From Halomonas alkaliantarctica (GTDB lineage: Bacteria > Pseudomonadota > Gammaproteobacteria > Pseudomonadales > Halomonadaceae), in the NCBI RefSeq assembly GCF_029854215.1, contig NZ_CP122961.1, forward strand, positions 3,782,001 through 3,846,000: a DNA stretch of 64,000 nt, given 5' to 3'. The first letter of the stretch is position 1. Each line of letters begins with the position of its first letter. Under the pieces are notes generated by a model. That model saw only the letters and a list, made by a program, of their open reading frames with translations, was not told the origin of the DNA and ran no database searches. A program made the translations under genes and the position numbers. This document shows positions 8,118 through 16,712 of the stretch, piece after piece.

Positions 8118-9533
8118 TTACAGCTCCGCTTTCATATGTTGATCGCTGTAGTCACGCCCGTAGGTGCGCAGGGCGTGGACATATAGCGCCAGGCCAAGCA
8201 ATGACCAACCGGCAAAGATGGTCCACTCCGCACCGCTCAGCGCCGCCGGGCTACCGGGCAGGTAGAGGCACGCCATACCGAAAGAAAGGATGATAGCGAG
8301 GGTGCCGCACAGCTTGCCGTTGCTCACCTTGAACGGGCGGGGCATATCAGGTTCGCGCACCCGCAGCACCACAAAGGAGATGGCCACAAACAGGTAGGCC
8401 AACACGATGCCTAAGCCACCCGCATTAACGATCCACACCAATGCTGGGCGACCAAAGAAAGGCGCCAGACAGGAGAGAAAGCCCATCATAAAGATGGCGT
8501 TGGTAGGCGTTCTATAGCGAGGGTGCAGCTTGGCAAACGGTGCCGGTAGCATGCCCGCTTTAGCCAGAGCATAGATCGCCCGTGAGCCGCCAATGTAGAA
8601 GGCATTCCAGCTGGTAATGATGCCCGCAATACCTGCCATGACCATTAAGTTGCTGGCCCACTCGGCGTTAAACAGACTGCCCATGGCATCCGGCACGCTG
8701 AGCGAACTTGCCGCCAATTCCTCACTGTTGAGTGCCAAGCTGGTCGCAAGAATAATCAGCGCGTACCACACCACCGCCAGAATCACCGACATCATCAACA
8801 CTTTGCCAATGGCTTTATAAGGCAGGTTGATCTCTTCAGCGGCCTGGGGAATAACGTCAAACCCCACAAACAGGAACGGCACCATCACCAGCACTGCAAC
8901 AATGCCCGCGAACACGCCGGTGTCGGCCTGGGTGAATAGCGGCATCATATTGATGGTTTCGCCTTCAAACAGCGAACCGGTGACAAACATCACCCCCACC
9001 AGCAGAATCAGCCCGGTGACCACCTTTTGCAGCAGTGCAGCAGTGGTCACGCCGAAGTAGTTGATGATCATCATGACCAGAGAGCCACCCACGCCTACCG
9101 CCACCCAAGTGGCTTTCACTTCCCACCCGGCAATCGTCCATAGGTGGCCTACGGCGTAGTTGGGCGCCAAGTGTTCAATCACCGTGGGGAGTGCTACCGC
9201 TTCAAAGGCCACTACGCTTAAGTAGCCCAAAATAATCGCCCACGTGCACAAAAATGAAGGCAAGTGGCCTAAAGCGCGGTAGCTGTAAACGTGCTCGCCA
9301 CCGACTTTGGGCATCGCGGCGGCAAGTTCTGCATAGGTAAGTCCGACCAAGACAATCGCTAAGCCGCCGATAATAAACGCTATAATGGCACCAAGGCTGC
9401 CAGCGGATTGAATGGCGGTACCGGTGAGTACAATCCAGCCCCAGCCGATCATCGCGCCGAAGGCCAGCGCTAATACATCGCCACGGGCCAATACCCGGAC
9501 GAGCCCTTCCTGTTCTGATGTGGGTGTGGTCAT
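8118..9533 (-). CDS. APC-superfamily amino acid permease, probably GABA uptake
   Basis: This 471-residue protein has about 12 hydrophobic segments. Its first helix carries the APC motif GAMIGWGWIVLTG (about 21-33). It is the first gene of the gab operon and divergent from the MocR/GabR regulator, so GABA or a related omega-amino acid is the likely substrate, carried into the cytoplasm with a proton or sodium ion. The start has only a modest ribosome site. Family is clear; the substrate is inferred from the operon only. Confidence 0.87.
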   Translation of the reverse strand: MTTPTSEQEGLVRVLARGDVLALAFGAMIGWGWIVLTGTAIQSAGSLGAIIAFIIGGLAIVLVGLTYAELAAAMPKVGGEHVYSYRALGHLPSFLCTWAIILGYLSVVAFEAVALPTVIEHLAPNYAVGHLWTIAGWEVKATWVAVGVGGSLVMMIINYFGVTTAALLQKVVTGLILLVGVMFVTGSLFEGETINMMPLFTQADTGVFAGIVAVLVMVPFLFVGFDVIPQAAEEINLPYKAIGKVLMMSVILAVVWYALIILATSLALNSEELAASSLSVPDAMGSLFNAEWASNLMVMAGIAGIITSWNAFYIGGSRAIYALAKAGMLPAPFAKLHPRYRTPTNAIFMMGFLSCLAPFFGRPALVWIVNAGGLGIVLAYLFVAISFVVLRVREPDMPRPFKVSNGKLCGTLAIILSFGMACLYLPGSPAALSGAEWTIFAGWSLLGLALYVHALRTYGRDYSDQHMKAEL

Positions 9534-9693
9534 TGTAAATTGTCCTGCCAGTTATTGGATGTTGTCTTAGGCGCTCAGGGGCGCGATATCCTGATCTTGG
9601 TTTTAGCAACCTCGCTTTAAGCAGGCGCGTTTTAAACGGTCTTGCTAAATAGGATAGCCACAAGCTAGCAGGCGAGAGAGAAAACACGAATGC

Positions 9694-9723
9694 ACCACTT
9701 TTGTGTTTGACTAGACCACTTTT
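9694..9723. promoter_or_regulatory. Direct repeats, candidate operator of the MocR/GabR regulator
   Basis: ACCACTTTT occurs at 9694-9702 and again at 9715-9723, a 21-base period (two helical turns), in the 279-base gap between the divergent permease and MocR genes. MocR/GabR proteins are known to bind pairs of direct repeats, so this is a strong place to look. A small hairpin-like GCACC-GAAA-GGGTGC follows at 9729-9743. Confidence 0.45.
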
Positions 9724-9812
9724 TATACGCACCGAAAGGGTGCATTATTTTCATACGGCTTTCGTCTAAATGCTCGCCGTTAGCGGGTCAAGCGGGATTA
9801 AGGGGTGTCCAG

Positions 9813-11231
9813 ATGGATCGCAAGAAGGTCGTGCACCAACTTGTACAACTTTATGCACTCCAGCCGGAACGGTTGAGTAAGCAGGTTCGTATAGAGCAAG
9901 CATTGCGCCAGGCCATTACTCAGCAGTGGCCTTCCGGACTGCGGCTGCCCTCCCATCGCCAGTTGGCGGATGCTCTCGGCGTTGCCCGCCAAACCCTGGC
10001 GCTGGCGATTCATACGCTACTCAAAGAGGCACTGCTGAAAACCGCCCATGGCCAAGGCACCTGGACGTGCTGGCCCGTGACGCCAAGCCTTTCCCCGCGT
10101 GGCAATGCGCAGCTCTCTTCACGCGCCCAGCGAGTGCTGGAGAGCCCTGGCGCTAGCATGATCCAAAGCGGCGCCTTCGTGCCTGGTATTCCCGACATCG
10201 CCCAGTTTCCAATGCGAAAATGGCGGCAGCTCTACGCCAGCGTGACGGTGCCGCAAAACGCCCTGCTGCTCTCCTACTCCACCGGTGGCTACGGCCCGTT
10301 GAAGCGCGCGATACGCGATTTCTTGGCGCGCTGGCGCAATATTAATTGCGACACTGAACAGATAATCATCACCGACGGCACCCATAACGGCATTGAGCTA
10401 TGCGCCGTGGCGCTGGCCGATGTAGGCAACACCGTTGCCATGGAGTCCCCCTGCTACTGGGGGGCACGCAATGTCTTTACCGCTGCAGGTTTGGAAATTA
10501 AGCCAGTGCCGTGGCTGCCAGGTCAGGGGCACATCCTTCCGCCTACTCCTGAACCGGTCAAGCTGGCCTACCTAACCGGTTCGCACCACTACCCGCTTAG
10601 CGTGCCTACTCGTGCTGCTGACAAACAACGTTTATGTGACGCCTTAGCACCCGCGTATATTATCGAAGATGATTACGAGTTTAACCGCGACGACCACCCC
10701 AACCTGCTTTTCGACCCACACTCGGAGCGCCACTTGCTGGTAGGCTCGTTTTCCAAGATGATGTTTCCAGGACTGCGCTTAGGCTATTTAGTGGTACCGC
10801 GTCATTTAGCCGGGCCAATGAACCGCCTGCGCAGCGAACTGTTCCGCGAAGGCCGCATGCTGGATCAAGCCGTGCTGGCACAGTTTATTTTTGATGGCGA
10901 TTTGGATGCCTGGTGCCGACGCATTCAGCGCGACTATTTAGGGCGCCAACAGGTGCTGCATGATCAACTACGCTCGCTGCCGCAGGTACGCAGCGTTTCG
11001 CCGCCGAGCAGCGCCATCAGTCTATGCGTCGAATTTGAACCGGACGTTAACGATGTAGGGATCGCTCAATCACTGCTGAAAGAGCATTTGATCGTGCGTC
11101 CATTAAGCCCTGTGTGTGCACCAACAGATCCACGGGTTGGCTTAGTGATGGGCGTCGGAATGCTGTCAGGGGAAACGCTGGTGCGCGAAGCACAGCGCCT
11201 GCGTCGCAGCCTGGAAGCGTTGTTGCGCTAA
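9813..11231 (+). CDS. MocR/GabR-family transcriptional regulator (wHTH plus aminotransferase-like domain)
   Basis: This 472-residue protein has an N-terminal GntR-type winged helix (about 20-88, with LPSHRQLADALGVARQT at 45-61). A fold-type I aminotransferase-like domain follows, with the DDY motif at 286-288 and the PLP lysine K315 in GSFSKMMFPGLR. In GabR of Bacillus the PLP and GABA form an aldimine in this domain, which switches on gabT/gabD. Position, divergent from the gab operon, supports the same job here. It is full length and intact. Confidence 0.9.
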   Translation: MDRKKVVHQLVQLYALQPERLSKQVRIEQALRQAITQQWPSGLRLPSHRQLADALGVARQTLALAIHTLLKEALLKTAHGQGTWTCWPVTPSLSPRGNAQLSSRAQRVLESPGASMIQSGAFVPGIPDIAQFPMRKWRQLYASVTVPQNALLLSYSTGGYGPLKRAIRDFLARWRNINCDTEQIIITDGTHNGIELCAVALADVGNTVAMESPCYWGARNVFTAAGLEIKPVPWLPGQGHILPPTPEPVKLAYLTGSHHYPLSVPTRAADKQRLCDALAPAYIIEDDYEFNRDDHPNLLFDPHSERHLLVGSFSKMMFPGLRLGYLVVPRHLAGPMNRLRSELFREGRMLDQAVLAQFIFDGDLDAWCRRIQRDYLGRQQVLHDQLRSLPQVRSVSPPSSAISLCVEFEPDVNDVGIAQSLLKEHLIVRPLSPVCAPTDPRVGLVMGVGMLSGETLVREAQRLRRSLEALLR

Positions 11232-11317
11232 TGGTTACTAATAGCGCATTGGTGATAAGGCAGTGCTTCTCAACATCTTATCCACAATCTTTGAATAGCT
11301 TATTCACAAGGACTTTT

Positions 11318-11998
11318 ATGCGCTGCCCTGTTGATAACCGTATCTTTACTTCTTCGTCTGCTTTCGCCTCACTTCGTCTTTGGATGGCGATAGGCCTTGC
11401 TCTGTTCCTCTCTGGCTGCGCCACCTTTGCACCCAACCCGCCCCAGGATCAAAGTAATATCTGCGAGATATTCCGCGAACAGCCCAGTTGGTACGACTAT
11501 GCTCAGGAATCCGAGGAGAAATGGGGCACACCGATTGCTACCCAGATGTCGTTCATCCAGCAGGAGTCTTCGTTTCGTAGCCATATCCGCCCAGATCGCA
11601 AATACTACTTAGGCTTTATCCCCGGCCCGCGCCCCTCCTCCGCCAAAGGCTACGCCCAGGCCCAAGACCCGGTTTGGGAGGAGTATGAGGATCAGGCTGG
11701 CAGCCTGTTTGCCCGGCGAACCCACATGAAGCACGCCACGGATTTTATTGGCTGGTATAACCGCCGTTCACAGCAGCAGGCGGGTATATCGCTTAGCAAT
11801 CCTGAACACCTCTATTACGCCTATCACGAAGGCGCTGGCGGCTACCAGCGTGGCACTTACCGTGGCAAACCTCAGGTATTGAGTGCAGGCAGGCAAGTGG
11901 CGGCGCGCGCTAGCCGTTACCAATCCCAGCTCAACGCTTGCGAAGCGGAGTTTCAGTGCCGCAAGTTTTACCAAGTCTGGCCATTTTGCCGTAGTTAA
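11318..11998 (+). CDS. Outer-membrane lipoprotein, lytic-transglycosylase-like
   Basis: I chose the ATG at 11318, preceded by AAGGA, over a longer frame that would overlap the regulator. The 226-residue product starts with a lipoprotein signal whose lipobox LSGC places the acylated cysteine at C34. The mature part contains MSFIQQESSFRS (77-88), where E83 fits the catalytic glutamate of an SLT-type lysozyme fold, and an AYHEGAGGYQRGTY segment near the C-terminus. It would cleave peptidoglycan at the periplasmic face of the outer membrane. It is 86 bases downstream of the regulator gene on the same strand but functionally unrelated. Confidence 0.75.
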   Translation: MRCPVDNRIFTSSSAFASLRLWMAIGLALFLSGCATFAPNPPQDQSNICEIFREQPSWYDYAQESEEKWGTPIATQMSFIQQESSFRSHIRPDRKYYLGFIPGPRPSSAKGYAQAQDPVWEEYEDQAGSLFARRTHMKHATDFIGWYNRRSQQQAGISLSNPEHLYYAYHEGAGGYQRGTYRGKPQVLSAGRQVAARASRYQSQLNACEAEFQCRKFYQVWPFCRS

Positions 11999-12008
11999 GG
12001 GATAAACG

Positions 12009-12749
12009 ATGTCACTATGGATTGGTGCAGCTCTGGTTAGCGTGGTGTTTTTTACCTCCATGCTCTCTGGCGTATTTGGTATGGCGGGCGGCTTGGTACT
12101 GCTATGGTTTTTGCTGCTGATCTTTCCCGCGGGTACGGCGATGGCCGTGCACGGCGTGATACAGCTCACGGCGAATGGATCACGAGCGTGGCTTTCACGG
12201 CGCTACATTGTCTGGCGCATCGTCGCGTTTATGACGCTGGGTGTAGCAAGCGCCGCAGGTCTATTGCTGCTATTCAACTACAGCCCCAATGCCGCCAGCG
12301 TCTCGATATTGATCGGCTTGATGCCCATCTTGGTTTGGATGCCCAAGCGCTGGTTTCACCTGGATGCTAACCGTGCCAGCCACGCACTGTTCTGCGGTAT
12401 TGCCTCTGGTGGTTTGACGATCGCCGCGGGGGTTTCCGGGCCGCTGATTGATATTTTCTTTGTGCGCTCGCGAATGGATCGCCGCCAAGTGGTGGCCACC
12501 AAGGCGATGATTCAGGTAGTGGCTCATAGTATTAAAATCATCTTCTATCTCGGCGCCGCCATGGCGCTTAGTACCGGCGAATGGGGCATTGTGCTGCTAG
12601 CAGCGCCGTTTGCAATCTTTGGCACCCATACCGGCAACCGTATTTTACACCGTCTCACCGATGCCAATTTCCGTACCTGGACCCGCTGGATCGTGACCGG
12701 CATTGGTATTTTCTACCTTGCGCAAGGGATCTTCCTGCTCACCCGCTAG
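12009..12749 (+). CDS. Sulfite exporter TauE/SafE family membrane protein
   Basis: This 246-residue, strongly hydrophobic protein has seven to eight predicted membrane segments and the family's glycine-rich first helix (SGVFGMAGG, about 20-28). A second related repeat contains SGGLTIAAGVSGPL (about 136-149). TauE/SafE proteins export sulfite, sulfoacetate or related organic anions. It starts 10 bases after the lipoprotein stop with an AAGGGA site and is convergent with puuR. Its last 18 codons plus trailer are echoed as a remnant at 22284-22365. Substrate cannot be told from sequence. Confidence 0.85.
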   Translation: MSLWIGAALVSVVFFTSMLSGVFGMAGGLVLLWFLLLIFPAGTAMAVHGVIQLTANGSRAWLSRRYIVWRIVAFMTLGVASAAGLLLLFNYSPNAASVSILIGLMPILVWMPKRWFHLDANRASHALFCGIASGGLTIAAGVSGPLIDIFFVRSRMDRRQVVATKAMIQVVAHSIKIIFYLGAAMALSTGEWGIVLLAAPFAIFGTHTGNRILHRLTDANFRTWTRWIVTGIGIFYLAQGIFLLTR

Positions 12750-12822
12750 CGTTGAGGGAGATAAAAGCGATTTGCGCGCCATCATTGCTGCAACAGTTGC
12801 CGCACAATATAAGCCAGTAATG

Positions 12823-13374
12823 TCAGAATGACTTACCTGGCGTAGTGCAGCTGATTATCTTGCAAGGAGTATCACCGATGTTTCTGAAACGGTGCGGAGT
12901 GGTTGTCTTGAAATAGTATGACTCCCCTGGCCCTAAGCGCCTCGTATTGCTTCCAACGATGATTTCAATCTCACCTTCTACAACAAAGCCAGCCTCTTCA
13001 CCATAGTGCGTAATCATGGCTTGCCCAGTATCAGCCCCCGGTAAATACCGCTCAATCATAAAAGCCAAGGCACGATTAGGACGATTTGCCCCGACAAGCT
13101 TGAAAGAAATATCACCAGAGGCAATATCAACTAATTCATCCGCCGAATAGAACACCTGCTCCTGACTATCCAGATCCATTGTAAAAAAATCACCGACGCT
13201 CATAGAGAATGCGTTTAGGATTTTCTTCAGGGAACTGACAGATGGGCTAACTTTTCCTTGCTCTATTAGCGAAAGGCTTGAGTGAGTAACCCCACACAAC
13301 TTTGCTAGTTCACGCTGCGAAATCCCTCGCTGCTTGCGCAGAGAGCGCAAGCTCGCACCCACGTCATCCGACAT
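12823..13374 (-). CDS. puuR: XRE-cupin repressor of putrescine catabolism
   Basis: I chose the ATG at 13374, preceded by AGGGAGTG. The 183-residue product then begins MSDD and matches the length and layout of E. coli PuuR (185 residues). A helix-turn-helix at about 8-62 contains SQRELAKLCGVTHSSLSLIEQG. A C-terminal cupin-2 domain at about 110-178 contains GEEAGFVVEGEIEI. PuuR represses the puu genes and is released by putrescine. It is separated from the rest of the puu/nhaC transcript by a terminator, so it has its own promoter. A partial dyad immediately upstream (13393-13414) may serve autoregulation. Confidence 0.87.
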   Translation of the reverse strand: MSDDVGASLRSLRKQRGISQRELAKLCGVTHSSLSLIEQGKVSPSVSSLKKILNAFSMSVGDFFTMDLDSQEQVFYSADELVDIASGDISFKLVGANRPNRALAFMIERYLPGADTGQAMITHYGEEAGFVVEGEIEIIVGSNTRRLGPGESYYFKTTTPHRFRNIGDTPCKIISCTTPGKSF

Positions 13375-13392
13375 GCTTTTTTCACTCCCTAT

Positions 13393-13414
13393 CAATAAGT
13401 AAATTACGTTATTG
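13393..13414. promoter_or_regulatory. Imperfect dyad upstream of puuR
   Basis: CAATAA (13393-13398) and TTATTG (13409-13414) form symmetrical ends around an AATT centre, 19 bases upstream of the puuR start. It could be a PuuR autoregulatory site. Only 16 of 22 positions are symmetrical. Confidence 0.3.
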
Positions 13415-13440
13415 GTCTATTGACGGGCACATAATAGCGC

Positions 13441-13464
13441 AAAAAAAACCCCACGGCTGTGGGG
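13441..13464 (-). terminator. Rho-independent terminator after the puu/nhaC transcript
   Basis: The hairpin GTGGGG/CCCCAC, read on the minus strand as CCCCAC-AGCC-GTGGGG (13464-13449), is followed by eight Ts (13448-13441). It lies between the nhaC-family gene and puuR and so separates puuR from the upstream operon. Confidence 0.75.
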
Positions 13465-13536
13465 CAAAAACCTAATTGAAAGGAGGCTCTCTATAACAGA
13501 TAGCGCGCTTAGTCGGCGTGCATCGTCGTGATCAGC

Positions 13537-14991
13537 TCAAGTACTTCGAGCATCAGCCAACTCAGAGGACACGTCAAACTCTTGAGGCTCGTCTTCGTAA
13601 GCAATTCGGAAGCCGGTGAAGCCATAAAGAATGGCAAATAGCGGACTCAGCAGCGCTAAAAAGGCATAGGGTGCGTAACTGAAAGCACTAACGCCTAGCG
13701 TGGCAAACATAAAGGCACCGCAGGTATTCCAAGGTACTAGCGGCGATGTCATGGTGCCGGCATCCTCTACCGTGCGCGAAAGGTTTTTTAGTTTAAGCGA
13801 GCGACGCTTGTACTCGCTGGCATACATGCGGGCGGGCAGAATAATGCTGAGATACTGATCGCACCCCACGACATTAGCAGCCATCGCTGTCGCAACCGTA
13901 GTAGCAATAAGGCTGCCAGTGGTCTTGGCCAGTTTGAGCAGGTTTTCCACGATGGTACGGAAAAAACCAGCCGATTCGAGAATCCCGCCAAAGCTCATTG
14001 CGATAATGATCAGCGATACCGTCCACATCATGGCGTTAACACCGCCATTGGTCAGTAAGTCGTCCACCGTGGCATTGCCAGTGTCTACCGCGTAGCCTTC
14101 CACAAAAATAGTGAAGCTATCACCTAGAGATACACCCTGCACCACTATCGCGCAGACGATTCCCATTAGCGAACCAACAGCAAGCGCAGGGATCGCAGGC
14201 ACCTTTTTTACCATCATCACGATAACTGCTGCCGGCACCAGCAGCAGCCAGGGACTAATGATGAATAGCTCATTTAAACTCTGCTGCAACTCCGCAACTT
14301 GTGTCGCGCCATCGCCGGAAGGCGTCATGTTCAGGCCAATTATGGTGTAAAGCACCAGCGCCACCGCAAGCGCCGGAACCGTGGTGTAGAGCATATAGCG
14401 AATGTGTTCAAACAGATCGACACCGACGACACCTGGCGCCATGTTAGTCGTTTCGGAAAGTGGGGAAATCTTGTCACCAAAATAAACCCCAGAGATCACG
14501 GCACCTGCTACCATCGCCGGATTAAGACCTAGCCCTTCACCGACCCCCATCAGGGCGATGCCAATAGTGCCTGCCGCCGTCCAGGCGTTCCCGCCGGCCA
14601 ACGATACCAAACAGCAGATCAGGCAAGCCGCTACCAAAAAGTAATCCGGCGCCAGAATGCTCAGCCCATAATAGATCATGGTGGGCACAATCCCACCGGC
14701 AATCCAGTAGCCAATAATGGTGCCGATAATGATGAGAATCACAATCGCCTGAGTCGTCAGGCCAATGGAGCGTAGAATCCCCGCTTCGAGGCGCTTCCAA
14801 CGGCTGCCCGTAGCCACGGCCACACAGGTTGCCACAATGGCACTCAAAAATAGCGGTAAATGCGGATCAGTTTGGAAATAACCGATAAAAACTCCCAATG
14901 ACGCCGCCATAAACAAAATCGGTATCATCGTCGCTTTTAAACTTGGGCGGGGAGTTTCGTGGTCTTCCTTAGCAGAGTGGTCAGTCGACAT
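13537..14991 (-). CDS. NhaC-family Na+/H+ antiporter-type carrier in the puu cluster
   Basis: This 484-residue integral membrane protein has about 11-12 hydrophobic segments and NhaC/ArsB-superfamily features. These include SLAGGNAWTAAGTIGIALMG (about 149-168) and GVYFGDKISPLSETTNMAP (about 188-206). It starts after TGAGGAC and lies 221 bases downstream of the puuC-like gene in the same orientation. NhaC-type proteins exchange Na+ for H+, but members in catabolic operons can be substrate carriers. Here it may import putrescine or related amine, since no PuuP-type permease is present. That role is inference from context. Confidence 0.85.
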   Translation of the reverse strand: MSTDHSAKEDHETPRPSLKATMIPILFMAASLGVFIGYFQTDPHLPLFLSAIVATCVAVATGSRWKRLEAGILRSIGLTTQAIVILIIIGTIIGYWIAGGIVPTMIYYGLSILAPDYFLVAACLICCLVSLAGGNAWTAAGTIGIALMGVGEGLGLNPAMVAGAVISGVYFGDKISPLSETTNMAPGVVGVDLFEHIRYMLYTTVPALAVALVLYTIIGLNMTPSGDGATQVAELQQSLNELFIISPWLLLVPAAVIVMMVKKVPAIPALAVGSLMGIVCAIVVQGVSLGDSFTIFVEGYAVDTGNATVDDLLTNGGVNAMMWTVSLIIIAMSFGGILESAGFFRTIVENLLKLAKTTGSLIATTVATAMAANVVGCDQYLSIILPARMYASEYKRRSLKLKNLSRTVEDAGTMTSPLVPWNTCGAFMFATLGVSAFSYAPYAFLALLSPLFAILYGFTGFRIAYEDEPQEFDVSSELADARST

Positions 14992-15108
14992 AATGTCCTC
15001 ACTTAATGTTTGATTATTGGTCGTCGTATTTCCGTTAGGAAATCATTGCAGTGATGGCGACTCAGATCATTGTTATGCTTGTTTTTATTGGTTTTTCAGG
15101 CACAAAGC

Positions 15109-15139
15109 CCCCTCGGCGAGGGGCACGGCATTTGCCGTG
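15109..15139. repeat. Two small hairpins downstream of the puuC-like gene
   Basis: CCCCTC/GAGGGG (15109-15123) and CACGGCA/TGCCGTG (15124-15139) are adjacent stems in the 221-base gap before the nhaC-family gene. There is no strong T-run on either strand, so they may be a weak terminator or an mRNA-processing structure that sets the relative expression of the carrier gene. Confidence 0.35.
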
Positions 15140-15212
15140 ACACCTCGCGCTGTTGAATCTCATCAATAAAGGGTGAAGTGCCCAGGCGAAGCTCGTTAAG
15201 AACTTCGCCGGT

Positions 15213-16712
15213 TCAAACGCTCAGCGACATCCACACCGTCTTCACTTCGCAGTATTTCTCCTGCGCATGAAGCGATTTATCACGCCCATTGCCCGACTGC
15301 TTGACGCCGCCGAAAGGCACTGTCTGATCGATACCCGCCCAGTTATTCACATATACCTGGCCGGATTGCAGACGCCGTGAGACCCGCATAATGCGGTCAA
15401 TATCCTGACTCCAAACGCCGGCCGCGAGGCCAAAGTCACTATCATTGGCCAGTGCAATTGCTTGCTCTTCGCTGTCGAAACCAAACACGCTCAGCACCGG
15501 GCCAAAGATTTCTTCGCGACCAATACGCATATCAGGGGTAACATCATCAAAAACCGTTGGCGCCAGGAAATACCCATTGGAGTCGCTGGCTTCGCCCTCC
15601 AACTTCAAGGTGGCACCTTCGCTTTCGCCCTGGCGAATATACTCAAGTACTCGTTGATACTGCGCTTCATCGACCATGGCGCCCATGAAGCTATCTGGGT
15701 CGAGTGGGTCTCCTGGCTGCATATGCTCAGCAGCTTTCACCACGCGTGCCACAAAATCCTGGCGAATACTGTTTTCCACCAACAGGCGCGAACCGGCAAT
15801 ACAGACTTCACCTTGGTTGTGGAAAATAGCTTCTGCAGCGCTTTGGGCGACGGCATCTAGATGCTGACAGTCGGCAAATACGATGTTTGGGCTTTTGCCA
15901 CCGCACTCCAGAAACACGCGTTTCAGGTTGGATTTCCCGGCGTACTGCATGAGCTGTTTACCCACCGCCGTGGAGCCGGTAAACGCCAAGCAATCTACCT
16001 GCATGGAGAGCGCCAGGGCTTTGCCCACCGTATGGCCGTAACCGGGTAAAACCTGAAATACGCCATCAGGAATACCGGCTTCCTGGGCAAGATGGGCCAA
16101 GCGCAGCGCCGACAAAGGCGATTTTTCCGACGGTTTGAGAATTACGCTGTTGCCCGCGGCCAGTGCTGGAGCAATCTTCCAGGACGTCATCATCAGTGGG
16201 AAATTCCATGGCACAATCGCCGCAACAACGCCCATGGGTTCACGTAGCACCAACCCGAGCGCACTATCTCCCGTGGGGGCCACTTCGCCATAGAGCTTAT
16301 CGATACATTCCGCCTGATAGCGTAAGCAAGCCACCGTACCCGCCAAGTCGCCCAGTGAGCTGGAAATAGGCTTACCCATATCGAGCGTATCGAGTAATGC
16401 CAACTCATCGCGATGCGTCTCCACCAAATCCGCGAGGCGCAGCAACACGCGTTTGCGTTGACTCGGGTTGCAACGTGACCAAACACCGCTATTAAAGGTT
16501 GAACGGGCCGCTTGCGTTGCACGCTCAGCGTCTGGCGCATCGCAGCTGGCCACCTCCGCAAGCACGTTTCCTGTAGCAGGATTGATACTGGTCAGTGTGT
16601 TGCCATCGACGGCGTCCACAAACTCGCCATTGATGAAAGCGCGCGTTTCAAAGCTCAGTGACGCTGCTTTTGCTTGCCAATCGGCTAAGGTTTTCGTGTT
16701 ATCTGCCGCCAT
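15213..16712 (-). CDS. puuC: Aldehyde dehydrogenase, gamma-glutamyl-gamma-aminobutyraldehyde dehydrogenase type
   Basis: This 499-residue enzyme has the PWN motif ending at N170, catalytic base E269 in LECGGK and nucleophile C304 in NQGEVC. The NQGEVC context and the length are typical of PuuC. It oxidises gamma-Glu-gamma-aminobutyraldehyde, and in relatives also 4-aminobutanal, with NAD(P)+. Its start codon overlaps the stop of the upstream aminotransferase by one base (TAATG), so the two are coupled. A closely similar paralogue of identical length lies at 35201-36700. It could therefore serve both the gamma-glutamyl route and the direct transaminase route. Confidence 0.87.
   Translation of the reverse strand: MAADNTKTLADWQAKAASLSFETRAFINGEFVDAVDGNTLTSINPATGNVLAEVASCDAPDAERATQAARSTFNSGVWSRCNPSQRKRVLLRLADLVETHRDELALLDTLDMGKPISSSLGDLAGTVACLRYQAECIDKLYGEVAPTGDSALGLVLREPMGVVAAIVPWNFPLMMTSWKIAPALAAGNSVILKPSEKSPLSALRLAHLAQEAGIPDGVFQVLPGYGHTVGKALALSMQVDCLAFTGSTAVGKQLMQYAGKSNLKRVFLECGGKSPNIVFADCQHLDAVAQSAAEAIFHNQGEVCIAGSRLLVENSIRQDFVARVVKAAEHMQPGDPLDPDSFMGAMVDEAQYQRVLEYIRQGESEGATLKLEGEASDSNGYFLAPTVFDDVTPDMRIGREEIFGPVLSVFGFDSEEQAIALANDSDFGLAAGVWSQDIDRIMRVSRRLQSGQVYVNNWAGIDQTVPFGGVKQSGNGRDKSLHAQEKYCEVKTVWMSLSV

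Noticed and set aside
9202..9732. A 176-codon minus-strand frame overlapping the start of the permease
   Set aside because: It is the permease region read in another frame; its residues are arginine-rich and unlike any protein, whereas the permease frame is clearly coding.
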